Shown: piece after piece, positions 56,134 through 64,000 of the stretch | How the letters are laid out: every line of letters begins with the position of its first letter | Position numbering within the stretch: position 1 is the first letter of the stretch | DNA from: Pseudomonas mucidolens | GTDB taxonomy: Bacteria; Pseudomonadota; Gammaproteobacteria; Pseudomonadales; Pseudomonadaceae | Direction of reading: 5' to 3' | Assembly (NCBI RefSeq): GCF_900106045.1 | Contig: NZ_LT629802.1 | Location: 4,960,001-5,024,000, forward strand | Length of the DNA: 64,000 nucleotides | Notes under the pieces: model-generated | Databases searched by the model: none | Seen by the model: only the letters and a program-made list of their open reading frames with translations | Told to the model about the DNA's origin: nothing | Position numbers and translations under genes: made by a program

Positions 56134-58317
56134 TCATATCGCTTCCAGCTTGGCGTAGCCCATCATCAGCCACTTGCTGCCTTCGGCGAAGTTCACCTGC
56201 ACCCTTGCCTGGGCGCCGGAACCTTCGAAGTTGAGGATCACGCCCTCCCCAAAGATTGCATGTTTGACCTGCTGACCCAGGCTGAAGGGCGTCTCGGGAA
56301 TTTCCGAGCCGGCGAACAGGCTACTGTTGCTTTTCTGTTGGCTGCCGCCGAACGGACGGCTGACGCTGTTGGACAGCCGCACTTCCTGAATCAGTCCCTT
56401 CGGCACTTCCCGTACGAAGCGTGACACCTTGTTGTAGGTCTCGCTGCCGTACAGGCGACGGGTTTCAGCGTACGTCATCACCAGATTCTGCATGGCGCGG
56501 GTGATGCCGACGTAGGCCAGACGACGCTCTTCCTCCAGGCGGCCCGGTTCTTCCAGGCTCATTTTGTGCGGGAACAGGCCTTCTTCCATGCCGACCAGGA
56601 ATACATAAGGGAATTCCAGGCCTTTGGCGCTGTGCAGTGTCATCAGTTGCACGCTGTCTTCGTGCTCGTCGGCCTGGGTATCGCCGGCTTCCAGGGACGC
56701 ATGGCCGAGGAAAGCCGCCAGCGGTGACAGGTCGGCGTCTTCTTCGCTGTTTTCGAAAGCGCGGGCGGCGCTGACCAGTTCCTCGAGGTTTTCTACCCGG
56801 GCCTGGCCCTTCTCGCCTTTTTCCGCCTCGTGATAAGCGATCAGCCCGGATTGTTCGATCACGGTCTGGGTCATCAGGTGCAGGGGCATTTCCAGGCACT
56901 TGGCGGCGAGGTTGTCGATCAGCTCGACAAATACGCCCAAGGCGCCGGCGGCGCGGCCCGTCAGGCCTTTATTGGCGATCAGCAGACGCATCGCTTCCCA
57001 CATCGATACATCGCTGTGGCGCGCATGTTCACGAATCGCCTCGACGGTTTTCTCGCCGATGCCACGCGCCGGTACGTTGATCACCCGCTCCAGCGCTGCA
57101 TCGTTGCCGCGACCTTCCAGCAAGCGCAGGTACGCCATGGCGTTCTTGATCTCGGCGCGCTCGAAGAAGCGTTGGCCGCCATAGATGCGATACGGGATGC
57201 GCTCGCGCAGCAACGCCTCCTCCAGCACCCGCGATTGGGCGTTGGAACGGTACAGAATGGCGATGTCGCTGCGGGCCAGGCCGGTTTTCAGGGCGCTTTC
57301 GATGGTTTCTACCACGTAGCGCGCTTCATCGTGCTCGTTGAAGGCGGCGTAGAGGTTGATCGCCTCACCTTCACCGCCGTCGGTCCACAGCTCCTTGCCC
57401 AGGCGCCCGGTGTTGTTGGCGATCAAGGCATTGGCGGCCTTCAGGATGCCCGCGGTGGAGCGGTAGTTCTGCTCCAGGCGAATGGTCTCGGCGTCCGGGA
57501 AGTCTTCGGAGTACTGGTAGATATTCTCGATTTTCGCGCCGCGCCAGCCATAGATCGACTGGTCGTCGTCGCCCACCACCATCAAGCTGTCACCGCCCTT
57601 GGCCAGCAGACGCAGCCAGGCGTACTGCACGGCGTTGGTGTCCTGGAATTCGTCCACCAGGATATGCCGGAAGCGTTTCTGGTAGTGCGCCAGCAATCCC
57701 GGGTTGTCACGCCACAGGTCGAGGGCGCGCAACAGCAGTTCCGAGAAGTCGATGACGCCGGCGCGCTGGCAGGCGATTTCGTAGGCTTCATAAATGCTGC
57801 GCATGGTCGCCAGGAACAGATCACCACTGGCTTGAATATGCTGTGGGCGCAGGCCTTCATCTTTCTGGCCGTTGATAAACCACTGGGCCTGACGGACCGG
57901 CCAGCGCTGCTCATCCAGGCCCAGCTCACGAATCACCCGCTTGACCAGGCGTTGCTGGTCATCGCTGTCGAGAATCTGGAAGGTCTGGCTCAGGCCCGCT
58001 TCCTGCCAGTGGGCCCGCAACAAGCGGTGCGCCAGGCCGTGGAAGGTGCCAACCCACATGCCGGCCGGGCTGATGCCCATCAACTGCTCGATGCGGTGGC
58101 GCATCTCGGCAGCGGCCTTGTTGGTGAACGTCACCGACAGGATGGAGTGGGGGGAGGCGTTTTCAACCTGGATCAGCCAGGCGATACGGTGCACCAGCAC
58201 TCGGGTTTTACCGGAGCCAGCACCGGCCAGGACCAACTGACGGCCAACGGGGGCTGCTACGGCCTGGCGTTGGGCATCGTTGAGAGAGTTCAGCAAAAGA
58301 GAGAGATCATCGCGCAT
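56134..58317 (-). CDS. uvrD: DNA helicase II UvrD
   Basis: The 727-residue superfamily-1 helicase acts in nucleotide excision and mismatch repair. Motif I is AGAGSGKTRVLVHRIAWLI near residues 32-50, motif Ia follows with TFTNKAAAEMRHRI, motif II is VDEFQDTNAVQYAWL, and motifs III to VI include VVGDDDQSIYGWRGA, LEQNYRS, TLHSAKGLEFPYVFLVGMEEGLFPH and YVGITRAMQ. Length is normal for the family. It diverges from the PAS-GGDEF-EAL gene across a 278-base gap. Confidence 0.97.
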   Translation of the reverse strand: MRDDLSLLLNSLNDAQRQAVAAPVGRQLVLAGAGSGKTRVLVHRIAWLIQVENASPHSILSVTFTNKAAAEMRHRIEQLMGISPAGMWVGTFHGLAHRLLRAHWQEAGLSQTFQILDSDDQQRLVKRVIRELGLDEQRWPVRQAQWFINGQKDEGLRPQHIQASGDLFLATMRSIYEAYEIACQRAGVIDFSELLLRALDLWRDNPGLLAHYQKRFRHILVDEFQDTNAVQYAWLRLLAKGGDSLMVVGDDDQSIYGWRGAKIENIYQYSEDFPDAETIRLEQNYRSTAGILKAANALIANNTGRLGKELWTDGGEGEAINLYAAFNEHDEARYVVETIESALKTGLARSDIAILYRSNAQSRVLEEALLRERIPYRIYGGQRFFERAEIKNAMAYLRLLEGRGNDAALERVINVPARGIGEKTVEAIREHARHSDVSMWEAMRLLIANKGLTGRAAGALGVFVELIDNLAAKCLEMPLHLMTQTVIEQSGLIAYHEAEKGEKGQARVENLEELVSAARAFENSEEDADLSPLAAFLGHASLEAGDTQADEHEDSVQLMTLHSAKGLEFPYVFLVGMEEGLFPHKMSLEEPGRLEEERRLAYVGITRAMQNLVMTYAETRRLYGSETYNKVSRFVREVPKGLIQEVRLSNSVSRPFGGSQQKSNSSLFAGSEIPETPFSLGQQVKHAIFGEGVILNFEGSGAQARVQVNFAEGSKWLMMGYAKLEAI

Positions 58318-58595
58318 CGGCGCATTCTAGGGTGCCGGGTGAAGGGGGGCAAATCCCAATGCCGGGTGGTCGCTGGAAAAACACCCGCGCAGGATCCGAC
58401 AAAGCACTAATCATCGCTCGGTGATGACTGGTTAGTCATCGCGTGCAGGCCGCAGCCTGTCTTGTTCAGGCGCTCTGGCACCGACGTTTCGCTTGTTTGT
58501 TCAGGTATTTTTATGCGCCCCGGCAGTTTGGTCTGTCGGTTTGCTTGTGTATGCTCCGTCGACGTTTCGGGCTCACCATTATAAGAACACTGCCT

Positions 58596-61469
58596 ATGAC
58601 CCTTAGCACTGACCCGTCTGGCTCTTCGGTAGCGCCAGCGCAGGTTATTCGCAAACACTACGCCATGGAGATGGCGGTCGAGCGCACGCGCCTGCTGTAC
58701 CAAGGCTCATTGCTGCCCACTTTATTGATGTTGATTAACGGTTTGGTCTGCGCCTGGTTACTCTGGAGCCCGCAGCGCGCTGTCGTGGTCGGCATTGGGA
58801 TGGTGTGGCTGCTGGCGCTGGTGGCTCTGCGGGTGATTCAAGTCGCGGCGTTCGACTCCGCCATGCCCAGCCGCCAGGCGCAGCCGATCTGGCGCCGGAT
58901 GTTCATGTTGGGGTCGGGCGCCAGTGGCTTGACCTTGGCCAGTGCAGCGATTGCCCTGGTGCCGGTGGACAGTTTCGTACAGCAGGCCTGGGTTTTTGGG
59001 CTAATCGGGATGGCCACGCTTTCGGCCAGCGTGGCTTATGCCGTGAGCCTGCCGGCATTTCTGTCGTTCGTCTTGCCATGCCTGGTTCCGGCCATTGTTT
59101 ATCTCTTCTGGAGAGGTGACCCGCAACAGCAGGGTTGGGGCGTGCTCGGCCTGATTCTGCTGGCGTCCTTGAGCCTTGTCGCGTGGCAGGTCAATCGTCT
59201 GATCCAGCGCGGGTTGCTGCGACGCTTCCAGAATCAGGCGTTGATCGAACATTTGCAGCACGCCCGGCAGCGTAGCGACCAGTTGAATCTGGAGCTGAGC
59301 CGTGAGGTCGAGCAGCGGCGCCAGGTTGAACACGAGTTGCGCGAAGCCCAGGTCGGCCTGCAAAGCCGCGTTGAACAGCGGGGCCAGGAGTTGGACGCCG
59401 CCAGCCTGGCCTTGAGCAAAAGCGAGGCGCGGCTGGTGATGGCGTTGCAAGCCAGTGAACTCGGCTTGTGGGACTGGAACCTGCAGACCGACGAGGTGCA
59501 TCACACGCAGCTCAAGGAGCTGTTCGGTCTGGAGCCGGACGGCGTCAAGGCGATGCTCAGCCACCTCAAGCCGCGGCTGCACCCGGACGATTTGCCATTG
59601 CTCAAGCGAGCGCTGGTCGAGCACTTGAAAGGCCGCAGCGAGGACTATCGGGTGGAATACCGGGTGCGGCATCACGCCGGACATTGGGTATGGATCCAGG
59701 ACCGCGGGCGGGCGGTGGAGCGTACCGCCAACGGGCGCGTCATCCGGATGCTCGGCACGCGGCGCGATATCAGTGCCGGCAAGGCCCTGGAAGAGCAACA
59801 GCGGCTGGCGTCGACAGTGTTCGAGGCCGCCAGTGAAGGCATCGTGATTCTCGACCCGGACTATGTCCTGATCGCGATCAATCAGGCCTTCAGCCGTGTC
59901 ACCGGTTTTGATATCGGCGACATGCTGGGACGCAATGTGGTCGAACTGCCGTGCAGCCGCGATGCTCGGCGCCACTTCCCGGCGATTCGCCAGGCCTTGC
60001 TCAGTCACGGTACCTGGCAGGGTGAACTGGTGGAGGCGCGCAAGAATGGCGAACTTTATCCGCAATGGCTGCAATTGAACGTGGTGCGCGATATCAGGGG
60101 AAAAATCAGCCATATCGTGGGTTTTTTTGCCGATCTGTCCGCCCGTCGTGAATCCGAGGAGCGCATGCGCTATCTCACCCACTACGACGAGCTGACCGGC
60201 CTGGCCAACCGTTCGCTGTTTCGCGAGCGTCTGCACGAAGCTCATCAGCGCGTGCGCCAAGGCGGCCGCAGTCTGGCGTTGCTGCACATCAACCTGGACC
60301 GCTTCAAACTGCTTAATGACAGCCTTGGTCACGAAGTTGCCGACCAGTTATTGCAGAAAATGGCCCGGCGCTTGATTAACGCGTTGCCGGAGGCCGACAC
60401 CATTGCACGGCTGTCCGGTGATGAATTCGCGGTGTTGTTCGATGCCTACGGCAACCTGTCGAGCCTGGCGCGGGTCGCCACCCGCTTGCTCGCCAAACTG
60501 CGGGTGCCGGTGACGGTGGAAGAGCATGAACTGGTGGTCAGCGCCTCAATGGGGATCAGCCTGTTGCCAGACAATGCGCGGGAAATTTCCGCGTTGGTGA
60601 GTCAGTCGAACATGGCCATGCAGCACGCGAAACACTTGGGCGGTAACAACTTTCAGTTTTATACCGACAGCCTGCAAGCCAGCACCCTGGAGCGTCTACA
60701 GTTGGAAAACCAGCTGCGCAAGGCGATTGATGAGCGGCAATTGAGCGTGTACTACCAGCCCAAGTTATGCCTGGCCACGGACAAGATGAATGCCGCCGAG
60801 GCGTTGGTGCGCTGGGACCACCCGCAATGGGGCAGCATACCGCCGGGCGACTTCATCGGTCTGGCCGAAGAAACCGGGTTGATTGTGCCGTTGGGGGAGT
60901 TCGTTCTGCGTCAGGCCTGTTGGCAGGCATGCGAATGGCAGCGCCAGGGCCTGGCGCCGATTCGGGTCTCGGTCAATCTTTCGGTGCATCAGTTACGCCA
61001 AGGCAAGCTGGTGAGCCTGGTGCGTCAGGTGTTGGAGGAAACCGGACTGGCGCCGCAGTACCTGGAGCTGGAGCTGACCGAAAGCCAACTGCTCGACAGT
61101 GTCGAACACATCATCGCCACCTTCCAGCAATTGCGGGACCTGGGAGTGAAGCTGGCCATCGACGATTTTGGCACCGGCTATTCTTCTCTCAGCTACCTCA
61201 AGCGCATCCCGGTGGACTACGTGAAAATCGACCAGACGTTTATCCGTGGCCTGGGGCAGGGCGGCGAGGACTCGGCGATTACCCGCGCGATCATCGCCAT
61301 GGCGCATGGGCTGGCGCTCAAAGTCGTGGCCGAAGGTGTGGAGGACCAGCAGCAACTGGACTTTCTCCGGGCTGAAGGGTGCGATGAAGTGCAAGGCTAT
61401 TTGATCAGTCGGCCGATCGAGGCTGACGGCTTGGCGGATTTGTTACGAAAAAATGCAATTTTTCCGTAG
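58596..61469 (+). CDS. PAS-GGDEF-EAL membrane protein (cyclic-di-GMP turnover)
   Basis: The 957-residue product starts MTLSTDPSGSSVAPA with five or six N-terminal membrane helices (about residues 35-200). A coiled coil follows, then two PAS/PAC regions, a GGDEF domain and an EAL domain. The GGDEF signature reads SGDEF (ARLSGDEFAVLFD). The EAL motif is intact (EALVRWDHPQWG) with EETGLIVPLGEFVL, ELTESQLLD and DDFGTGYSSLSYLK. It likely acts mainly as a phosphodiesterase, perhaps with residual cyclase activity. The ATG at 58596 was chosen because the frame upstream is not family-like. Confidence 0.92.
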   Translation: MTLSTDPSGSSVAPAQVIRKHYAMEMAVERTRLLYQGSLLPTLLMLINGLVCAWLLWSPQRAVVVGIGMVWLLALVALRVIQVAAFDSAMPSRQAQPIWRRMFMLGSGASGLTLASAAIALVPVDSFVQQAWVFGLIGMATLSASVAYAVSLPAFLSFVLPCLVPAIVYLFWRGDPQQQGWGVLGLILLASLSLVAWQVNRLIQRGLLRRFQNQALIEHLQHARQRSDQLNLELSREVEQRRQVEHELREAQVGLQSRVEQRGQELDAASLALSKSEARLVMALQASELGLWDWNLQTDEVHHTQLKELFGLEPDGVKAMLSHLKPRLHPDDLPLLKRALVEHLKGRSEDYRVEYRVRHHAGHWVWIQDRGRAVERTANGRVIRMLGTRRDISAGKALEEQQRLASTVFEAASEGIVILDPDYVLIAINQAFSRVTGFDIGDMLGRNVVELPCSRDARRHFPAIRQALLSHGTWQGELVEARKNGELYPQWLQLNVVRDIRGKISHIVGFFADLSARRESEERMRYLTHYDELTGLANRSLFRERLHEAHQRVRQGGRSLALLHINLDRFKLLNDSLGHEVADQLLQKMARRLINALPEADTIARLSGDEFAVLFDAYGNLSSLARVATRLLAKLRVPVTVEEHELVVSASMGISLLPDNAREISALVSQSNMAMQHAKHLGGNNFQFYTDSLQASTLERLQLENQLRKAIDERQLSVYYQPKLCLATDKMNAAEALVRWDHPQWGSIPPGDFIGLAEETGLIVPLGEFVLRQACWQACEWQRQGLAPIRVSVNLSVHQLRQGKLVSLVRQVLEETGLAPQYLELELTESQLLDSVEHIIATFQQLRDLGVKLAIDDFGTGYSSLSYLKRIPVDYVKIDQTFIRGLGQGGEDSAITRAIIAMAHGLALKVVAEGVEDQQQLDFLRAEGCDEVQGYLISRPIEADGLADLLRKNAIFP

Positions 61470-61579
61470 CGCCGCCTGGACTGCGCCAGCGGCTACAAAG
61501 CATTTATCCGCTGAATCCCCACTGAATCAGCGCCCAGCAGGGCGATTTAGTGACGCATCGAGCGGGCAAAACAACAATT

Positions 61580-61598
61580 CTTGTAGTATAACTACAAG
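61580..61598. promoter_or_regulatory. Palindromic operator upstream of the RpiR-family gene
   Basis: CTTGTAGT and ACTACAAG flank a central ATA, a perfect 19-base dyad. HexR-type regulators recognise TTGT(N7-8)ACAA, which this satisfies. It lies 45 bases before the regulator start, so autoregulation is likely. Confidence 0.65.
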
Positions 61599-61642
61599 CT
61601 TGCTACATCCCTGGCGCCTGCCAATAACAAGAGTCCTGCCCT

Positions 61643-62509
61643 TTGAACCTGTTGCAACATATCGCCCAGTCGCGCCACCTGTTACGCAAATCGGAACTCA
61701 AGGTTGCCGATCACGTGCTGCTTGATCCTGCGGCCGTGATGCACAGTTCCATGGCTGACCTGGCCCACAGCGTGGGTATCAGCGAGCCGACCATCGTGCG
61801 TTTCTGTCGCGCCATCGGTTGCTCGGGGTTTCAGGATCTGAAGCTGAAACTGGCCCAGAGCCTGGCGGCCGGCGCGAGCTTCGGGCAGTTTGCGATTCAC
61901 GAAGACGATTCCGTCGCCGATTACAGCCTGAAAATTTTCGACACCACCCTGCACACCCTGATGGAAGTGCGGGAAAAGCTCGACCCGGTGGAATTGCAAA
62001 AAGCCGTGACCGCCATGTCCCAGGCCCAGCGCGTGGAGTTTTATGGCTTCGGTGCGTCCGGCGCGGTCGCGGCCGACGCCCAGCACAAGTTCTTCCGCCT
62101 GCTGCTGACGGCGGCGGCCTACAGTGACCCGCACATGCAGGCGATGTCGGCGGTGACGTTGAAGCCGACTGACGTGGCGATCTGCATTTCTCAGTCCGGT
62201 CGCTCCAAGGATTTGCTGATCACCGCCAACCTGGTGCGTGAAAGTGGCGCCTCGCTGATTACCCTGTGCCCAAGCCAGACGCCGTTGGCGGAGCTGTCGA
62301 CCGTCAACCTGGCGATCGATGTCCACGAAGACACCGAAATCTACACCCCGCTGACCTCGCGTATCGCCCATCTGGTGGTGATTGACGTGCTGGCGATGGG
62401 CGTGGCAATGGCGCGCGGCCCCAGCCTGGTCAACCACCTCAAGAGCGTCAAGCGCAGCCTGCGCAGCCTCCGTCTGTCACCCAAGTCCGTCAAGGCCCTC
62501 GACGACTAA
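61643..62509 (+). CDS. MurR/RpiR-family transcriptional regulator (HexR-like)
   Basis: The 288-residue product has an N-terminal helix-turn-helix (HSSMADLAHSVGISEPTIVRFCRAIGCSGFQDLKLKLAQSL) and a C-terminal SIS sugar-phosphate domain (YGFGASGAVAADAQHKFFRL, ISQSGRSKDLLITANLVRESGASLITL). The start is TTG at 61643, read MNLLQHIAQSRHL. The orthologue in P. aeruginosa lies next to the LysR gene of the pyruvate carboxylase locus, as here. It probably responds to a sugar phosphate such as KDPG, but this is by family analogy. Confidence 0.9.
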   Translation: MNLLQHIAQSRHLLRKSELKVADHVLLDPAAVMHSSMADLAHSVGISEPTIVRFCRAIGCSGFQDLKLKLAQSLAAGASFGQFAIHEDDSVADYSLKIFDTTLHTLMEVREKLDPVELQKAVTAMSQAQRVEFYGFGASGAVAADAQHKFFRLLLTAAAYSDPHMQAMSAVTLKPTDVAICISQSGRSKDLLITANLVRESGASLITLCPSQTPLAELSTVNLAIDVHEDTEIYTPLTSRIAHLVVIDVLAMGVAMARGPSLVNHLKSVKRSLRSLRLSPKSVKALDD

Positions 62510-62527
62510 TATGTGGGGGCGGGTTTG

Positions 62528-62551
62528 TGTGGGAGCGAGCCCGCTCCCACA
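62528..62551. repeat. REP palindrome after the RpiR-family gene
   Basis: tgtgggagcg (62528-62537) pairs with cgctcccaca (62542-62551), a fluorescens-type REP core. It lies 19 bases past the regulator stop. Confidence 0.75.
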
Positions 62552-62663
62552 TGTTGAATGGCGGCATGTCCAGAAGATTCATCAGCTTGTCATCCTCGCG
62601 CCGCCAAACCGTCATCCTGCGCGCCCATCCTGAACTCCCCGTAATCGCATTGGGAGACTCGAA

Positions 62664-62861
62664 ATGGCCCGGCACTACGAAGACAGCACCAGCACCGTCA
62701 AGACCCGTCGTCAGCAGGAAGACCAGCGCCGCATGGCGTTCCGTCGTGCAATTGAAGACCGTTGCGAACAACGCCAACTGCTCCAAAGCATCAGTGACTA
62801 TCCGGAACTGCACTGGCAGGCGCCCGTGGCTGCCCAGCGAAACGCTCAGCCAACGCGCTGA
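62664..62861 (+). CDS. PA3496-family small protein
   Basis: The 65-residue, Arg/Gln-rich product starts MARHYEDSTSTVKTRRQQED and then QRRMAFRRAIEDRCEQRQLLQSISDYPEL. It matches a small conserved Pseudomonas family (PA3496 type) described as a putative envelope integrity protein. Its 3' end overlaps the convergent LysR gene by 71 bases. A REP palindrome lies upstream, and no strong promoter was seen. Confidence 0.8.
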   Translation: MARHYEDSTSTVKTRRQQEDQRRMAFRRAIEDRCEQRQLLQSISDYPELHWQAPVAAQRNAQPTR

Positions 62862-63765
62862 TCTGCACCCGCTCGCTGCGGATAAAGCCCAGGAATGCAT
62901 GGGCCACCGGTGACAGGCGCTTGGCCTTGGCCTGCACCAGGCACCAACTGCGGTACAGCGGCAACTCTTCCACCGGCAGCTCCTTGAGCCCGCCGGTGGC
63001 CAGTTCCAGTTTCAAGGCGTGGCGCGTCAGCAGCGCGACACCCAGCCCCGCGACCACACACTCACGCTGCGCCTCGGCCGAGGCCACTTCCACCGTCTGG
63101 TTGAAGTGCACGCGTTTCTCCTTGAAGTACTCCTCACACGCCAGCCGCGTTCCGGAACCCGGCTCGCGCAGCAACAGCGTGTACGGTTCCAGGTCCTGCA
63201 GGCGCAGCGGCCCTTGCAGACTCAAGGGATGGTCGGGCGGTGCCACGGCGACAATCGGATTGTTGAGGAACGGCAGGAATTCCAGGCCCATGTCCTGCGG
63301 CACCATGGACATGATCACCAGGTCGTCACGGTTGTCGGACATTCGGCGTATCACCTGGGCCCGGTTCACCACTGTCAGGTGCAACTGCACCTCCGGGTGC
63401 TGGCGTTTGAAGGCGGCAAACAAGTGCGGCACGAAATACTTGGCGCTGGATTCCACCGCCAGTTTCAATTGTCCCTGCAGCGAGCCCTGCATGTCCGAGA
63501 GCTGCATGTCGAGGTTTTCCAGGCGGCCAAAAATATCCCGGCTGGCCTTTTGCAAGGCCTCGGCCGCTTCGGTCATGTAGAGTTTTTTGCCGACGTAATC
63601 GAACAGCGGCTGGCCGATCAGCTCCTCCAGCTGCCGAATTTGTAGGCTGACGGCCGGCTGTGTGAGAGACATTTCCTCGGCTGCGCGGCTGTAGGACCGC
63701 AAATCACAGACTTCATTGAAAACCTGCAATTGACGTAATGTCATTCGCATCAATGACTTACGCAT
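62791..63765 (-). CDS. LysR-family transcriptional regulator (PycR-type)
   Basis: The 324-residue product starts MRKSLMRMTLRQLQVFNEVC with the LysR winged helix-turn-helix (LRSYSRAAEEMSLTQPAVSLQIRQLEELIGQPLFDYVGKKLYMTEAAEAL). The periplasmic-binding-type co-inducer domain follows (LKLAVESSAKYFVPHLFAAF, LREPGSGTRLACEEYF). It diverges from a carboxylase subunit gene and resembles the Pseudomonas regulator of pyruvate carboxylase genes. The ATG at 63765 was preferred over an N-terminal extension to 63798. It overlaps the small gene at its 3' end. Confidence 0.92.
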   Translation of the reverse strand: MRKSLMRMTLRQLQVFNEVCDLRSYSRAAEEMSLTQPAVSLQIRQLEELIGQPLFDYVGKKLYMTEAAEALQKASRDIFGRLENLDMQLSDMQGSLQGQLKLAVESSAKYFVPHLFAAFKRQHPEVQLHLTVVNRAQVIRRMSDNRDDLVIMSMVPQDMGLEFLPFLNNPIVAVAPPDHPLSLQGPLRLQDLEPYTLLLREPGSGTRLACEEYFKEKRVHFNQTVEVASAEAQRECVVAGLGVALLTRHALKLELATGGLKELPVEELPLYRSWCLVQAKAKRLSPVAHAFLGFIRSERVQISALAERFAGQPRAPASAVPDSH

Positions 63766-63960
63766 TATCCAGGTACTCCCGCCGGCGCTCGAAGCCACAA
63801 CTATAAGTCTTTACTTATACACAACCCAATAATTATTGATTTTTGTTAATTCCTCCTGAGGCATAGTGTGTGTCACGCGACTGGCATGAAACATTTAGTC
63901 ACGCGCCGACCCGCTCCAAAGGGTCGAAGAACGCAGCAATCGGCTCAAGGGAATTTCCAA

Positions 63961-64000
63961 GTGATAAAAAAGATCCTGATCGCCAACCGTGGTGAGATTG
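63961..64000 (+). CDS. pycA: Pyruvate carboxylase subunit A (5' end)
   Basis: The window ends 40 bases into this gene. The GTG at 63961 opens a frame reading MIKKILIANRGEI, the classic start of the ATP-grasp biotin carboxylase subunit (acetyl-CoA/pyruvate carboxylase type). A ribosome site (aaggga, 63947-63952) precedes it. The divergent PycR-type regulator suggests subunit A of the two-part pyruvate carboxylase that makes oxaloacetate, but the gene is cut at the edge. Confidence 0.7.
   Translation, partial: MIKKILIANRGEI

Noticed and set aside
56830..58410. Rightward 526-codon frame opposite uvrD
   Set aside because: Antisense shadow of UvrD, which has all helicase motifs on the minus strand.

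Overview
The window is a piece of a Pseudomonas chromosome next to the replication origin, most likely from the P. fluorescens group. The evidence is the gene order yidC-mnmE-mnmG-rsmG-parA-parB-atpIBEFHAGDC-glmU-glmR-glmS, close resemblance of the proteins to Pseudomonas orthologues, typical fluorescens-type REP palindromes, and a dense cluster of DnaA boxes. No tRNA, rRNA or CRISPR array was seen.

Region 1 (1-19085) is core genome. It holds the end of yidC, mnmE, a 549-bp DnaA-box-rich and AT-rich gap that looks like an origin, mnmG-rsmG-parAB, the complete F1Fo ATP synthase operon with a clear promoter and a strong terminator, and the amino-sugar genes glmU, glmR and glmS. The attTn7 target lies at the end of glmS.

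Region 2 (19086-30667) is accessory DNA between glmS and a lipid-gene operon. It carries an isochorismatase-like hydrolase, a membrane-anchored monooxygenase-like protein, a Tat-exported amidohydrolase, DoxX and MFS_3 genes, a pirin remnant, an alpha/beta hydrolase whose nucleophile Ser is Ala, and a beta-propeller sensor kinase with its LuxR-type regulator and an AraC-type regulator. It ends in a tyrosine-recombinase remnant, a DUF4238 remnant and a REP doublet, so it looks like an eroded integration hotspot.

Region 3 (30690-39201) concerns the envelope. It has a phospholipid-type operon (CDP-alcohol transferase, a 45-codon gene remnant, a small membrane protein, a PlsC-like and a CdsA-like protein). 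A bufferin operon follows (cysteine-rich exported precursor, DUF692 oxidase, DUF2063 partner), then cfaB, cardiolipin synthase and a DUF3617 protein.

Region 4 (39245-49949) is a zinc-starvation cluster read from two near-identical Zur-type palindromes. Leftward are folE2, a zinc-type ABC importer, a hisI paralogue, a gamma-carbonic anhydrase and a dihydroorotase paralogue. Rightward are amiA, then dksA2-zigA-DUF1826-COG0523. Together they replace zinc-dependent enzymes, import zinc and redistribute it. A 14-bp parS palindrome lies inside folE2.

Region 5 (49943-64000) is mostly housekeeping: DUF3301, pdxY, a 322-bp composite repeat, a thioesterase, a KefB-like antiporter, a SMI1/KNR4 protein, a Tim44-like protein, uvrD, a PAS-GGDEF-EAL protein, an RpiR regulator with its palindromic operator, a small PA3496-type protein overlapping a LysR regulator, and the first codons of a carboxylase subunit.
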